Source: an uncultured Winogradskyella sp.
GTDB lineage: Bacteria; Bacteroidota; Bacteroidia; Flavobacteriales; Flavobacteriaceae
Length of the DNA stretch: 64,000 nt
Assembly (NCBI RefSeq): GCF_947501905.1
Contig: NZ_CANMXL010000004.1
Location: forward strand, 1-64,000
Direction: 5' to 3'
Part shown: positions 52,633-61,750 of the stretch, piece after piece
Layout: every line of letters starts with the position of its first letter
Position numbering within the stretch: the first letter of the stretch is position 1
Position numbers and translations under genes: made by a program
Notes under the pieces: model-generated
Databases searched by the model: none
Told to the model about the DNA's origin: nothing
What the model saw: only the letters and a program-made list of their open reading frames with translations

Positions 52633-53394
52633 TTATAAGGTCTTTATATCTGTTAGCTCTAATCCTAAAAATAACAGCTTATGAAAAGTGGGTAATTGTG
52701 CTCCACTCTTAGTAGTTGTCCAGTCATTCCATGAAGCTTCAAGTCCTCTTATGGGAAGGATATCAACCCACATTTTATAACTAGTCGGTTTTCCAATTTC
52801 ATCAAAATGCCATAAATAAGAATCTCCTGGTGTAGTTCCTCCAGATCTGTAAGTAACTAGTAATGCTTCTTTGTTATCTTCTATCTTTACTAACTTTCTA
52901 ACAGCTCCTGTATCAAAAACTTTATATGGAGCTACCAACCAAAAGGAATCATTGTTAAAATAGGCTAAAGCCTTGTCAACATATTTTTGTTTTTCAATAC
53001 CATTATATTCTTGATTTATCACAAATACTTTAGATTTATCAGGGGTTTTTAATTTCAGCATTACTTTAAAGTCTTTCCATGAGACTTCACAACTATCTGC
53101 TGACTTATACCATTTGTAGCTATGCTGACCTTTAAAAGTCCACTCTAAATAATCTGTATTTTTATAAGCTTCATAATCCAATGCACTTAACATTTTTGTT
53201 GCTAATTGATCGGCTTCGATTCCAGTTTTGCCATTAGGTAATTCTTCGTCATATTTCAGATAGATATAACCAAAAAAGAGTAGTGTTGGTAATGTTATAA
53301 AAATGACTAATCCACCTATGAATTTTAATATTCTGAATAGTTTTTGTTTTAATGTAAGTTTACTGAATGGTTTTATTTTTTTAAATCTAAACAC
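52633..53394 (-). CDS. membrane-anchored protein of unknown function
   Basis: The 253-residue protein has a basic N-terminus (MFRFKKIKPFSKLTLKQKLF) and one transmembrane helix (about 26-47), giving a type II topology with a periplasmic or extracellular domain. The soluble part includes YLEWTFKGQHSYKWYKSADSC and SGGTTPGDSYLWHFDEIG, a pattern I do not recognise, presumably a beta-sandwich. It follows ggt by 42 bp on the same strand. Confidence 0.65.
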   Translation of the reverse strand: MFRFKKIKPFSKLTLKQKLFRILKFIGGLVIFITLPTLLFFGYIYLKYDEELPNGKTGIEADQLATKMLSALDYEAYKNTDYLEWTFKGQHSYKWYKSADSCEVSWKDFKVMLKLKTPDKSKVFVINQEYNGIEKQKYVDKALAYFNNDSFWLVAPYKVFDTGAVRKLVKIEDNKEALLVTYRSGGTTPGDSYLWHFDEIGKPTSYKMWVDILPIRGLEASWNDWTTTKSGAQLPTFHKLLFLGLELTDIKTL

Positions 53395-53436
53395 GATATA
53401 TAGGTTTTAAGCTATAAAATTATAATATTAAATCAT

Positions 53437-55137
53437 TTAGAACCCAACTGCAGTATCGTCACCACGTTTATCTGCACCTCCTTCTAATTTACCATTTTCT
53501 AAAATTAAGATACCGTCTACTTTTCCTATAACCGGAGTACGCTTTTCATTAATTATATAGCCTTTGGCTTCTAGTTGATTTTTTAAATTTGGACTAAAAG
53601 AATTCGGTTCCATCCTAATTTCGTCTGGTAACCACTGGTTATGAAATCTTGGAGCATTTACGGCTTCTTGCATAGTCATATTAAATTCATGAACATTTAA
53701 AACTGTTTGTAAAACAGAAGTAATAATAGTAGAGCCACCAGGCGTACCAAGTGTCATAAATAATTCACCATCTTTTTCTACTATAGTAGGCGTCATAGAG
53801 CTTAGCATTCTTTTTTCTGGAGCGATACTATTAGCTTCAGCACCGATAAGCCCATAGTAATTTGGCTCACCTGGCTTAGAGCTAAAATCATCCATTTCGT
53901 TATTTAAAAAGAAACCCAAGTCACCTGAATAGACCTTTGAACCATATCCACCATTTAAGGTTGTGGTTACAGCAATGGCATTTCCAAATTGGTCAACAAT
54001 AGAGTAGTGTGTGGTTTCTTCACTTTCATAGTCAATAATTTTTCCATGAGAAATTGAGTCAACCGCAGTTGCAATTTCAAATGAAAAATTATTCATACGT
54101 TCATCTAAATAAACACTGCTAGTTAAAGTTTCAATAGGAATATCTACAAAATCTGGATCACCAAGGTAATAGCTTCGGTCAGCATATGCCCGTTTTTCTG
54201 CTTCTACTAATACCTGAATTGTTTTTAAAGAATTATGCCCATAACTACTTAAATCAAAACTTTCAATCATCGTCATAATTTGATTCAAACAAATACCGCC
54301 TGAAGATGGAGGTGACATTGATGTTATGGTTAAATCATCATACATAAATTGAATAGGTTTTCGCCATTTGGCTTCATATTTTGCTAAGTCTTCAAGAGTA
54401 ATTATACTTCCTTTATCTTGAAGGAAATCTACTAGTGCCTTAGCAGTTTCACCTTTATAGAATTCATCTCTACCGTTATTTGCAATTCTTTCTAGTGTAT
54501 TTGCTAGAGAAAAATTGAAGACTTTATCACCTTCTTTTAGATTGTTATTATACAATAGCTTTTGTCCATTAACTGCTTTAAAAATACTATCATAACTCGC
54601 AAAACGTTCTTCTTGTTGCTTAGTTACATAAAAACCATTATTTGCCAAATTGATAACGGGCTGTAATATTGTTTTTACATCGAGTTTACCAAAACGTTCT
54701 TGTGCTTTAAAGATTCCTGCAATAGTGCCTGGAACTCCTATTGCCAATGTACCAACTGTACTTTTGCCTTTAATAACATTACCATCTTTGTCTAGATACA
54801 TATCTTTTGTTGCTGCCAATGGTGCTTTTTCACGATAATCTAAGGCACCAATTTCTCCATCCGCAAGTCTGTAAATTAAAAAGCCCCCACCTCCTAAATT
54901 ACCAGCATAAGGGTAAGAAACAGCAAGCGCCATTTCTGTAGCCATCATAGCATCAAAAGCATTCCCGCCAAGTTCTAGGATTTGAGTTCCTATTTTGGAG
55001 GCCTCCTCACGAGCGCTGACTACCATTGCTTTTTCGGTAACAAGTCCACGATTATTAGACATAGATTTAGTCTTTTTAGATGCTTCCTGACAATTAAAAA
55101 ATAATAGCAGTAGTGTTAAGAAAAATAGGTTTTTCAT
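53437..55137 (-). CDS. ggt: gamma-glutamyltransferase (lipoprotein)
   Basis: This enzyme cleaves glutathione and other gamma-glutamyl compounds and transfers the gamma-glutamyl group. The 566-residue precursor is an Ntn hydrolase that processes itself into two subunits; the new N-terminal Thr is the one in EETTHYSIVD, followed by the conserved FGNAIAVTTTLNGGYGSKV. SPII signal (ends LFFNCQE, Cys16) places it on the periplasmic face of a membrane. A conserved GNLGGGGFLIYR and LDYREKAP lie in the N-terminal half, and TLGTPGGSTIITSVLQT near the C-terminus. Its start overlaps the stop of acpH by 4 bp. Confidence 0.92.
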   Translation of the reverse strand: MKNLFFLTLLLLFFNCQEASKKTKSMSNNRGLVTEKAMVVSAREEASKIGTQILELGGNAFDAMMATEMALAVSYPYAGNLGGGGFLIYRLADGEIGALDYREKAPLAATKDMYLDKDGNVIKGKSTVGTLAIGVPGTIAGIFKAQERFGKLDVKTILQPVINLANNGFYVTKQQEERFASYDSIFKAVNGQKLLYNNNLKEGDKVFNFSLANTLERIANNGRDEFYKGETAKALVDFLQDKGSIITLEDLAKYEAKWRKPIQFMYDDLTITSMSPPSSGGICLNQIMTMIESFDLSSYGHNSLKTIQVLVEAEKRAYADRSYYLGDPDFVDIPIETLTSSVYLDERMNNFSFEIATAVDSISHGKIIDYESEETTHYSIVDQFGNAIAVTTTLNGGYGSKVYSGDLGFFLNNEMDDFSSKPGEPNYYGLIGAEANSIAPEKRMLSSMTPTIVEKDGELFMTLGTPGGSTIITSVLQTVLNVHEFNMTMQEAVNAPRFHNQWLPDEIRMEPNSFSPNLKNQLEAKGYIINEKRTPVIGKVDGILILENGKLEGGADKRGDDTAVGF

Positions 55138-55736
55138 AGATTATATTCTTTTTCTAAAGCAATTCGCTTAGCGTTAGTTGCTTCTATTAAATCTTTAAAA
55201 AATTGAATAAAATCGTTTTCAAACGCTTTGTAATAAAGTTTAAGTTCTTTAGTAGATTCATTCATTTTTGAGCGACCTTTGGTACGACGATTCATACCAT
55301 CTAAGACTTTTTGAATACCTTCTACTGATGCGTAACTTAGCAGCCAATTATCGGCAATCATATATGGTGATAATCTTTTAAATCGTTCAGGAAGGATTTC
55401 AAAATTCTCATTAAGATTGCTATAAAAATCTTGTATAAAATCTTCTATTGGTATATCGGAGTAATCTTTCCAGTTTTTCGCTAAAAAATGATCATAGAAG
55501 ATATCTACAATAACACCACTATAATGGCCATAAGCCTTATGTAATCGTTTTGTGCTTTGCCTAAATGTTTTATGACTATCAGTGTAAGAGTCAATAAAAC
55601 GATGCAAAATAATTCCCGCTTGCATGGCTTCTGGGTATTTAGAAAAACGTTTTCCTCTTATACCATCAGCAGCAAAGTTACCAATGGTAAGTAACTTATT
55701 ATTGCCAGAAAGGTAAATATGGGCCAAAAAGTTCAT
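55134..55736 (-). CDS. acpH: acyl carrier protein phosphodiesterase
   Basis: The 200-residue protein is of the ACP phosphodiesterase (DUF479) family, which removes the phosphopantetheine group from holo-ACP. The N-terminus MNFLAHIYLSGNNKLLTIGNF is the family hallmark, and HD-like metal-binding residues are seen in LHRFIDSYTDSH and VDIFYDHFLAKNW. Physiological need for the enzyme is debated, and many bacteria lack it. The gene is coupled to ggt through a 4-bp overlap, though the two activities are unrelated. Confidence 0.85.
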   Translation of the reverse strand: MNFLAHIYLSGNNKLLTIGNFAADGIRGKRFSKYPEAMQAGIILHRFIDSYTDSHKTFRQSTKRLHKAYGHYSGVIVDIFYDHFLAKNWKDYSDIPIEDFIQDFYSNLNENFEILPERFKRLSPYMIADNWLLSYASVEGIQKVLDGMNRRTKGRSKMNESTKELKLYYKAFENDFIQFFKDLIEATNAKRIALEKEYNL

Positions 55737-55781
55737 TGCTCGAATTTACAAATTCATACTCACAAAATGCTATTAACTAAT

Positions 55782-55789
55782 TATATTTG
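55782..55789 (+). promoter_or_regulatory. candidate -7 element of glmM
   Basis: TATATTTG matches TAnnTTTG and lies 17 bp before the glmM start, as expected for a short leader. No TTG with the right spacing is seen. Confidence 0.45.
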
Positions 55790-55806
55790 CCTAAAACAGA
55801 AAATAC

Positions 55807-57195
55807 ATGACATTAATAAAATCTATATCAGGAATTAGAGGCACAATTGGCGGAAAAGTTGAAGATAATCTAACACCTATTGATGCTGTAAAATTTGCTG
55901 CAGCATACGGAACATGGCTTAAGCAACAGCGCAATAAAGATAATTATCGTGTGGTTGTCGGACGAGATGCTAGGATTTCTGGAGAAATGATACAGAGTTT
56001 AGTCATGAATACTTTAGTTGGTATGGGAATTCATGTCATAGACTTAGGTTTGTCAACAACACCAACTGTTGAGGTAGCTGTACCTATGGAACATGCTGAT
56101 GGTGGCATTATACTCACTGCAAGTCACAATCCAAAGCAATGGAATGCATTAAAATTATTGAATGCTAAAGGTGAATTTTTGAATGGTGTTGAAGGAAAAA
56201 AAATATTAGATATTGCTGAATCATCAAATATGACTTTTGCAGAAGTTGATGATTTAGGAAAGATTACTAAAAATGAAGCTTACATTGATTTGCATATCGA
56301 TGAGGTTTTAGATTTGCCATTGGTAAACAAAGATGCTATTGAAGCTGCAAATTTTAAAGTTGTAGTAGATGGTGTCAATTCAACAGGAGGTATTGCCATT
56401 CCTCTGTTATTAGAGCGTTTAGGTGTGGAGCCTGTTAAGTTATATTGCGACCCAACTGGATACTTTCCACATAATCCAGAACCTTTAAAAGAGCATTTAG
56501 GAGATTTGGCAAAATCTGTTGTAGATAACCATGCTGATTTTGGAATCGTTGTAGATCCAGATGTAGACCGTTTGGCATTTATGGATGAAAAAGGTGAAAT
56601 GTTTGGCGAAGAATATACTTTAGTAGCTTGTGCAGATTATGTCTTGAGTAAAACACCTGGAAATACGGTAAGTAATATGAGCTCTACTAGAGCATTGCGA
56701 GATGTTACTGTTAAACACGGCGGTAATTATGAAGCGAGTGCCGTTGGTGAAGTGAATGTTGTAGATTTAATGAAAAAGAACAACGCTATAATAGGTGGAG
56801 AAGGAAATGGCGGTATCATTTATCCAGAATCACATTATGGGCGTGACGCCTTAGTAGGTGTTGCTTTATTTTTAAGCTTATTAGCTGAAAAAAGAATTAA
56901 AGTAAGCGAACTTAGAGCTTCATACCCAAACTACTTTATGAGTAAAAAGAAAATACAATTAACACCAGGCTTGGATGTTGATGGTATTTTAAATACTATG
57001 GAATCTAATTATGGTCACGAGAATTTGACCACTATTGATGGCGTTAAAATAGATTTTGCAGATAGTTGGGTGCACTTAAGAAAGAGTAATACGGAACCAA
57101 TTATTAGAATATATACTGAGGCACCTTCTCAAAATGAAGCCGATAAACTTGCTGATAGAATAATTGGTGAGATTAAAGCCATCGCTAATATTTAG
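55807..57195 (+). CDS. glmM: phosphoglucosamine mutase
   Basis: GlmM converts glucosamine-6-phosphate to glucosamine-1-phosphate for UDP-GlcNAc, the precursor of peptidoglycan and lipid A. The 462 residues carry the phospho-Ser loop LTASHNPKQWNALK (Ser106), the metal-binding DPDVDRLAF (Asp250, Asp252, Asp254), the sugar-binding GGEGNGGIIYP and a C-terminal phosphate-binding RKSNTEPIIRIY. Related phosphomannomutase or phosphoglucomutase activity is possible, but Bacteroidota annotate this form as GlmM. The gene is followed after 33 bp by a class V aminotransferase. Confidence 0.88.
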   Translation: MTLIKSISGIRGTIGGKVEDNLTPIDAVKFAAAYGTWLKQQRNKDNYRVVVGRDARISGEMIQSLVMNTLVGMGIHVIDLGLSTTPTVEVAVPMEHADGGIILTASHNPKQWNALKLLNAKGEFLNGVEGKKILDIAESSNMTFAEVDDLGKITKNEAYIDLHIDEVLDLPLVNKDAIEAANFKVVVDGVNSTGGIAIPLLLERLGVEPVKLYCDPTGYFPHNPEPLKEHLGDLAKSVVDNHADFGIVVDPDVDRLAFMDEKGEMFGEEYTLVACADYVLSKTPGNTVSNMSSTRALRDVTVKHGGNYEASAVGEVNVVDLMKKNNAIIGGEGNGGIIYPESHYGRDALVGVALFLSLLAEKRIKVSELRASYPNYFMSKKKIQLTPGLDVDGILNTMESNYGHENLTTIDGVKIDFADSWVHLRKSNTEPIIRIYTEAPSQNEADKLADRIIGEIKAIANI

Positions 57196-57228
57196 TACTT
57201 TTACAATCAAATAATTATTAATTTAATA

Positions 57229-58734
57229 ATGATATCAACACCAATTTCTCAATCAAAAACAGAATTAGAAGTTTACTTCGATAAATTCCGTGAGCATATT
57301 ATTGGTTATGACCAAACTTTTGTTTCGCCTTATGGTGAACAAAAAATAGTTTATACAGATTGGACAGCTTCTGGTCGTTTGTATAGACCAATAGAGGAGA
57401 AATTGCTTAATGATTTCGGGCCTTTTGTTGCTAATACGCATACCGAGACTACGGTTTCTGGTACGGCAATGACTAAAGCTTATCATAAAGCTAAGAATAT
57501 TATAAAAGAGCATGTTAATTGTAATGAAGATGATGTGCTTATTGTTTCTGGTAATGGAATGACAGGTGTTATTAATAAATTTCAACGTATTCTGGGATTA
57601 AAAGTACCTGAAAACTTGAGAGATTATACTAATATACCTGAAGAGATGCGTCCAATAGTATTTGTCTCTCATATGGAACATCATTCTAATCATACTTCAT
57701 GGTTAGAAACTATGGCTAGGGTTGAGGTGATTCCTCCAGGAGACGATGGCTTATTTAGTTTAGAAAACTTAGAAAGCCTTCTTGAAAAACATAAAGATTG
57801 TACCATTAAAATTGCATCAGTAATTGCAGGTTCTAATGTTACAGGTATACAAACACCATATCATGACATTGCAAAATTGATGCATAAAAATGGAGGTGTG
57901 TGTTTTGTAGATTTTGCTTGTTCTGCACCTTATGTAGATATTGATATGCATCCAGAAGATCAAGATAAACGTTTAGATGCTATTTTCTTTTCACCGCATA
58001 AGTTTTTAGGTGGACCAGGGACTTCAGGAGTCTTGGTTTTTAGTAAAAAATTATATAAAAATATGGTGCCTGATTGTCCAGGCGGCGGTACAGTAAGTTG
58101 GACTAATCCTTGGGGAGAACACAAATATATAGATAATATTGAAGAGCGTGAAGATGGTGGTACACCAGGTTTTCTTCAAACTATAAAAACGGCGCTTTCT
58201 ATTAAATTGAAAGAGCAAATGGGTGTCTCAAATATCTTGAAACGTGAACACGAATTAGTTGATACTATTTTTAAGCGTCTACAACCTATAAAAAGCATAA
58301 ATATCCTTGCTGGACAGCATAAAGATAGACTAGGTGTTATTTCATTTTATATTGATGATTTGCATTACAACCTAGGTGTTAAGTTGCTTAATGATAAATT
58401 TGGTGTGCAAACTCGAGGTGGCTGTAGCTGTGCGGGTACGTATGGGCATTTTTTATTGCATGTAGACCAGAAAACTTCTAAAGAATTAACAGACGAAATA
58501 ACTATTGGCGATTTGGTACGTAAGCCAGGATGGTTGCGTATGTCTATTCATCCAACTACGACAAACCAAGAAATTGAATTTGTTTGTGATAGTATTATTC
58601 AATTAGCTCTAAATCATGAAGAATGGGCTTTGGATTACGAATATTCTAGATGTAATAATGAGTTTGTTCACAAATCTCAAATTGACAAGCCGTGTAATGC
58701 AACGTCTGTTGAGGACTGGTTTAACTTAGATTAA
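57229..58734 (+). CDS. class V PLP-dependent aminotransferase (cysteine desulfurase-like)
   Basis: The 501-residue protein belongs to the SufS/CsdA-like branch of fold type I PLP enzymes. The PLP-binding Lys is Lys258 in FFSPHKFLGGPGTSG, and cofactor-contacting segments are seen at HTETTVSGTAMTKAYHKAK, MEHHSNHTSW and DFACSAPYV. A RGGCSCAGTYGH motif (Cys399, Cys401) stands where cysteine desulfurases keep their catalytic Cys. It is about 90 residues longer than typical SufS, with an extension at the C-terminus. The substrate is unknown: it could be a cysteine or selenocysteine desulfurase or an unrelated lyase. The gene follows glmM closely and is probably co-transcribed. Confidence 0.8.
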   Translation: MISTPISQSKTELEVYFDKFREHIIGYDQTFVSPYGEQKIVYTDWTASGRLYRPIEEKLLNDFGPFVANTHTETTVSGTAMTKAYHKAKNIIKEHVNCNEDDVLIVSGNGMTGVINKFQRILGLKVPENLRDYTNIPEEMRPIVFVSHMEHHSNHTSWLETMARVEVIPPGDDGLFSLENLESLLEKHKDCTIKIASVIAGSNVTGIQTPYHDIAKLMHKNGGVCFVDFACSAPYVDIDMHPEDQDKRLDAIFFSPHKFLGGPGTSGVLVFSKKLYKNMVPDCPGGGTVSWTNPWGEHKYIDNIEEREDGGTPGFLQTIKTALSIKLKEQMGVSNILKREHELVDTIFKRLQPIKSINILAGQHKDRLGVISFYIDDLHYNLGVKLLNDKFGVQTRGGCSCAGTYGHFLLHVDQKTSKELTDEITIGDLVRKPGWLRMSIHPTTTNQEIEFVCDSIIQLALNHEEWALDYEYSRCNNEFVHKSQIDKPCNATSVEDWFNLD

Positions 58735-58741
58735 AACTCAT

Positions 58742-59632
58742 CTATTGAAACTCTGCTGGAACTTTATCTCTATGTTTCCAGCGTTTGTGTGTCCATAAAT
58801 AATATTGTGGCGCTTCGTGAATTTGCTTTTCAACAAGCTTGAAGAAATTATCTGTAATTTTAAAATCTTTAAACTCGTTTGGCGTTTCAGTTATAGTCTC
58901 AAAAGTGGTTTGATAATAACCACGTTTAATGCGTTTTACACTAAAAAACACAACAGCCATATCAAATTTTTTAGCAATAGTTTCTGCACCTACATACATT
59001 GGTACTTTTACTCCCATAAATTCATTCCAATGTAATGCTTTGTGCGCTTTCGGAGATTGGTCTGATACAAAACCATTTATAGTAAGTTCACCCTTTTTTT
59101 GAGACTCACCAAGAATGCCATATGTCTCTTTAGTAGTAATAAGATGCGAGTTGTATTTTGCCCTAATTCGTTTTACCAATTTATCAAAATATTTATTGGC
59201 AAGTCTTTTATACACGGCATAACCTTTATGATTTATGTGTGTCTGAAGGATAAAAATCCACTCCCAACTGCCATAATGAGCACACATAAGCATAATACTT
59301 TTCTTTTTTGCCTCTAAATCATGAATCAACTCTAGATTGGTAAACTTGTAGCGTTTTTTCATCGAGGCTTCAGAAATGGTCATAGATTTTATAGCTTCTA
59401 AAATCATATCACATAAGTGGTGGTAAAACTTAGAACAAATATCTTCAATCTCTTGTGCCGATTTTTCTGGAAAAACAAGTCTTAAATTAGACTTCACTAC
59501 TTTCTTTCTGTATTTAAAAATTCTGTACATAAAGAAATGCACTACATCTGATAGTCCATAAAGCAATCGAAATGGCAAAATTGAAATTAGCCATAGTACA
59601 GGATATAATAAGATGTAAGCGAGTAGTTGCAT
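58742..59632 (-). CDS. LpxL/HtrB-like lipid A acyltransferase
   Basis: A 296-residue member of the lysophospholipid/lipid A late acyltransferase family. One or two N-terminal hydrophobic segments (LLAYILLYPVLWLISILP) anchor it in the inner membrane. The catalytic HX4E motif is His119-YGSW-Glu124. DQSPKAHKAL and MYVGAETIAKKF match the family pattern. It probably adds a secondary acyl chain to lipid A or an ornithine-type lipid. Together with kdsB, the KdnB-like enzyme and glmM, it is one of several LPS functions in the window, although on the opposite strand. It converges on the aminotransferase gene with only 7 bp between stops. Confidence 0.85.
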   Translation of the reverse strand: MQLLAYILLYPVLWLISILPFRLLYGLSDVVHFFMYRIFKYRKKVVKSNLRLVFPEKSAQEIEDICSKFYHHLCDMILEAIKSMTISEASMKKRYKFTNLELIHDLEAKKKSIMLMCAHYGSWEWIFILQTHINHKGYAVYKRLANKYFDKLVKRIRAKYNSHLITTKETYGILGESQKKGELTINGFVSDQSPKAHKALHWNEFMGVKVPMYVGAETIAKKFDMAVVFFSVKRIKRGYYQTTFETITETPNEFKDFKITDNFFKLVEKQIHEAPQYYLWTHKRWKHRDKVPAEFQ

Positions 59633-59651
59633 TTATTTCAGTTTTAAAGTG

Positions 59652-59669
59652 CAAATATATTTATATTTG
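59652..59669. promoter_or_regulatory. back-to-back -7 elements of divergent acyltransferase and rhomboid genes
   Basis: CAAATATA-TT-TATATTTG reads TATATTTG on both strands, a perfect TAnnTTTG on each. The copies lie 20 bp from each start codon (59632 minus strand, 59689 plus strand). The two promoters therefore overlap in one 18-bp inverted repeat and may compete. Confidence 0.6.
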
Positions 59670-59688
59670 AAGTTTAACAGGAACATAT

Positions 59689-60342
59689 ATGCTCAATTTA
59701 AGTTTAGTCACTATTATAATCATTGCAGCTAACGTAATCACCTCACTTAAAGGCTTAGAGGATCGTTCTTTTTTTGAGCGTTATAAGTTTAATGTGGGAA
59801 GTATAAGGCGAAATGAGCATGAACGCATGTTTACATCAGGTTTTTTGCATGCAGATACGATGCATTTGATGTTTAATATGTTCACATTGTATTTTTTTGC
59901 TGAAGCAGTAATCCAGCCATTAGGAAATTTCAATTTTGTGATTATTTACATTGCAAGTTTACTCTTTGGGAGCTTACTGTCACTGTATTTTCATAAGGAA
60001 GAATATTGGTACAGCGCCATAGGTGCAAGTGGTGCCGTTACAGGAATACTTTACTCTGCAATACTTTTGGACCCAGATATGAGTTTATATATGTTTTTTG
60101 TCCCAGTGCCCATTCCAGGATATGTATTTGGGATTGGTTATTTGTTATATTCCATCTACGGAATGAAGAAAAGAATTGGAAATATTGGTCATGATGCTCA
60201 TTTTGGAGGCGCCATTGGTGGTTATTTTATTACATTATTACTTAAGCCTTCTTTACTGGAAACTAATTTAACTTATGTAGCACTTTTAGCTGTACCTATT
60301 GTTATTTTGTTTGTAATGTATAAGACAGGTAAACTCTCTTAA
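59689..60342 (+). CDS. rhomboid-family intramembrane serine protease
   Basis: A 217-residue integral membrane protein with six predicted transmembrane helices. The catalytic dyad is visible as Ser114 in GASGAVTG and His171 in GHDAHFGGAIGG. The first loop has the conserved HADTMHLMFNM, which holds the HxxxN-type structural motif of the rhomboid L1 region. Rhomboids cut membrane proteins near or within their helices, and substrates are usually unknown. The gene has its own promoter shared in part with the divergent LpxL-like gene. Confidence 0.93.
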   Translation: MLNLSLVTIIIIAANVITSLKGLEDRSFFERYKFNVGSIRRNEHERMFTSGFLHADTMHLMFNMFTLYFFAEAVIQPLGNFNFVIIYIASLLFGSLLSLYFHKEEYWYSAIGASGAVTGILYSAILLDPDMSLYMFFVPVPIPGYVFGIGYLLYSIYGMKKRIGNIGHDAHFGGAIGGYFITLLLKPSLLETNLTYVALLAVPIVILFVMYKTGKLS

Positions 60343-60393
60343 ATTCATGTAATCAATAAGTTAAAATTTATTATAAAAAACTCAAAAAAATTG

Positions 60394-60424
60394 TTGCGTT
60401 CTTTAATACTAAAAGTTACATTTG
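60394..60424 (+). promoter_or_regulatory. promoter of the tRNA cluster
   Basis: TTG (60394-60396) is followed after 20 bp by TACATTTG (60417-60424), a full match to the Bacteroidota consensus. The predicted start is about 60430, some 34 bases before tRNA-Ser. Confidence 0.7.
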
Positions 60425-60463
60425 CATCCGCAATTTTAAGGAACGTTCTTAATTTATTGTATT

Positions 60464-60547
60464 GGAGAGGTGCCAGAGTGGTAATGGAGCAGATTGCTAA
60501 TCTGTCAACGCGTAAGTGTTGCCCGGGTTCGAATCCCGGTCTCTCCG
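60464..60547 (+). tRNA. tRNA-Ser (anticodon GCT)
   Basis: The 84-base class II tRNA begins GGAGAGG and ends TCTCTCCG. The anticodon loop ATTGCTAA reads AGC/AGU Ser codons. A long variable arm follows the anticodon stem and the T-loop is GTTCGAATC. CCA is not encoded. It is the first of three tRNAs in one transcript. Confidence 0.95.
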
Positions 60548-60570
60548 CAGTATTAAAATGATAACTGTTT

Positions 60571-60645
60571 CGGGGTGTAGCGTAGCCCGGTTATCGCGCC
60601 ACGTTTGGGACGTGGAGGCCGCAGGTTCGAATCCTGCCACCCCGA
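60571..60645 (+). tRNA. tRNA-Pro (anticodon TGG)
   Basis: A 75-base tRNA starting CGGGGTG and ending CACCCCGA. The anticodon loop TTTGGGA carries TGG. D-loop and T-arm (GGTTCGAATCC) are normal. It lies 23 bp after tRNA-Ser. CCA is not encoded. Confidence 0.95.
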
Positions 60646-60660
60646 CAAATTTAGAGTTAC

Positions 60661-60734
60661 GGGCTCGTAGCTCAGCTGGATAGAGCACCTCCCTTCTAAG
60701 GAGGCGGTCATAGGTTCGAATCCTATCGGGCTCA
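60661..60734 (+). tRNA. tRNA-Arg (anticodon TCT)
   Basis: A 74-base tRNA starting GGGCTCG and ending CGGGCTCA, with two G-U pairs in the acceptor stem. The anticodon loop CTTCTAA carries TCT for AGA/AGG codons. It is 15 bp after tRNA-Pro and is followed by a strong terminator. Confidence 0.94.
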
Positions 60735-60738
60735 CATT

Positions 60739-60768
60739 AACCCTTACTAGTAATAGTAAGGGTTTTTT
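60739..60768 (+). terminator. rho-independent terminator of the tRNA cluster
   Basis: AACCCTTACTA and TAGTAAGGGTT form an 11-bp stem with a GTAA loop, followed by TTTT. It starts 4 bases after tRNA-Arg. Confidence 0.92.
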
Positions 60769-60946
60769 GTTTTATTGCCTTAATTTTAATTAACGAATGA
60801 TTAAAATTAAATCCTTTTTTTAATAATATGATAAGTATTGTTAAATATTTGCAGAATTATTTATTTTTTATGTTAAATACCTATTTATCTGTAAGTTGTG
60901 AATGAATTCATTGTATATTTATGTGAATCTTAAAATTTTTGAAATT

Positions 60947-61726
60947 ATGAAGTATGTATTTACGTTTTTGGCTTTTTCTTTTTGTTTATTGAGTTACGGA
61001 CAGGATTATGATAGTTTTGGGCAAGTTCATACCGGTTGTGAAATTCCTTCAGGTATAATACAAGGTCCCCAATTAAATGATGGTAATAATTACTTTCGTG
61101 CTGCAGCTGCAGCGCAGAGAGACAATGTAGATATGTCTAGAAGTAAGTTAAGTAATGTAGCATTTCAAAGCGCAAAAATTTCTATTAGTGGTGGAGAATC
61201 TATAACGTACTTGGCACGTTTCAATCCATATATCAATGAGATTGAAGTAAAAGACAGTAACAATAATATTATGTATTTAAAAAAAGTAAATGATTTAGTT
61301 ATTGATTTTCCCGACTCCAAAAATGTATATCAGATACTGCCATACACAAATAAATCTGGAGGTGTAAGTTTAGCTTACTTTAGTAATCAGAACAACGGAA
61401 ATCTTTTTCAAAAGACTGATTATAAATATGTTGCTGCAAAAAGATCAAGTAATAGTTATGGCTCTGATTCTCCAGCAAAATATATAGAAACAACTAGCTA
61501 TTTTTACAGAAATTATAACCAGCAATTAATTAAACTCGATAAGCGTAAAAAGGACATCGTAAAAAACTTCCCAACTTTAGCTAAGGATATAGAAACCTTT
61601 ATTAAGAAGAATAAAATTAACTTAAAGAAGAAAGATAATTTAATGGAGCTAAGCGATTATATTTATGCTTTAGAGTCAAAAAATAAGAATATGAATTATG
61701 ATGTAGCAATTTTAGATAACAAATAA
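60947..61726 (+). CDS. secreted protein of unknown function
   Basis: Starting at the ATG at 60947 gives 259 residues with a clean signal peptide (MKYVFTFLAFSFCLLSYGQD). An in-frame ATG at 60902 would put 15 residues in front of it and is rejected. The mature part has an N-terminal beta-rich domain (ISISGGESITYLARF, EIEVKDSNNNIMYLKKV) and a Lys-rich helical C-terminus. I do not recognise the family. It stands alone with its own terminator. Confidence 0.7.
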   Translation: MKYVFTFLAFSFCLLSYGQDYDSFGQVHTGCEIPSGIIQGPQLNDGNNYFRAAAAAQRDNVDMSRSKLSNVAFQSAKISISGGESITYLARFNPYINEIEVKDSNNNIMYLKKVNDLVIDFPDSKNVYQILPYTNKSGGVSLAYFSNQNNGNLFQKTDYKYVAAKRSSNSYGSDSPAKYIETTSYFYRNYNQQLIKLDKRKKDIVKNFPTLAKDIETFIKKNKINLKKKDNLMELSDYIYALESKNKNMNYDVAILDNK

Positions 61727-61750
61727 ATAGATGCAACATTAAAATATAAG

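Noticed and set aside
60497..60735. Minus-strand open frames across the tRNA cluster
   Set aside because: They overlap three intact tRNA genes and translate into the typical false peptides seen on tRNA antisense strands.
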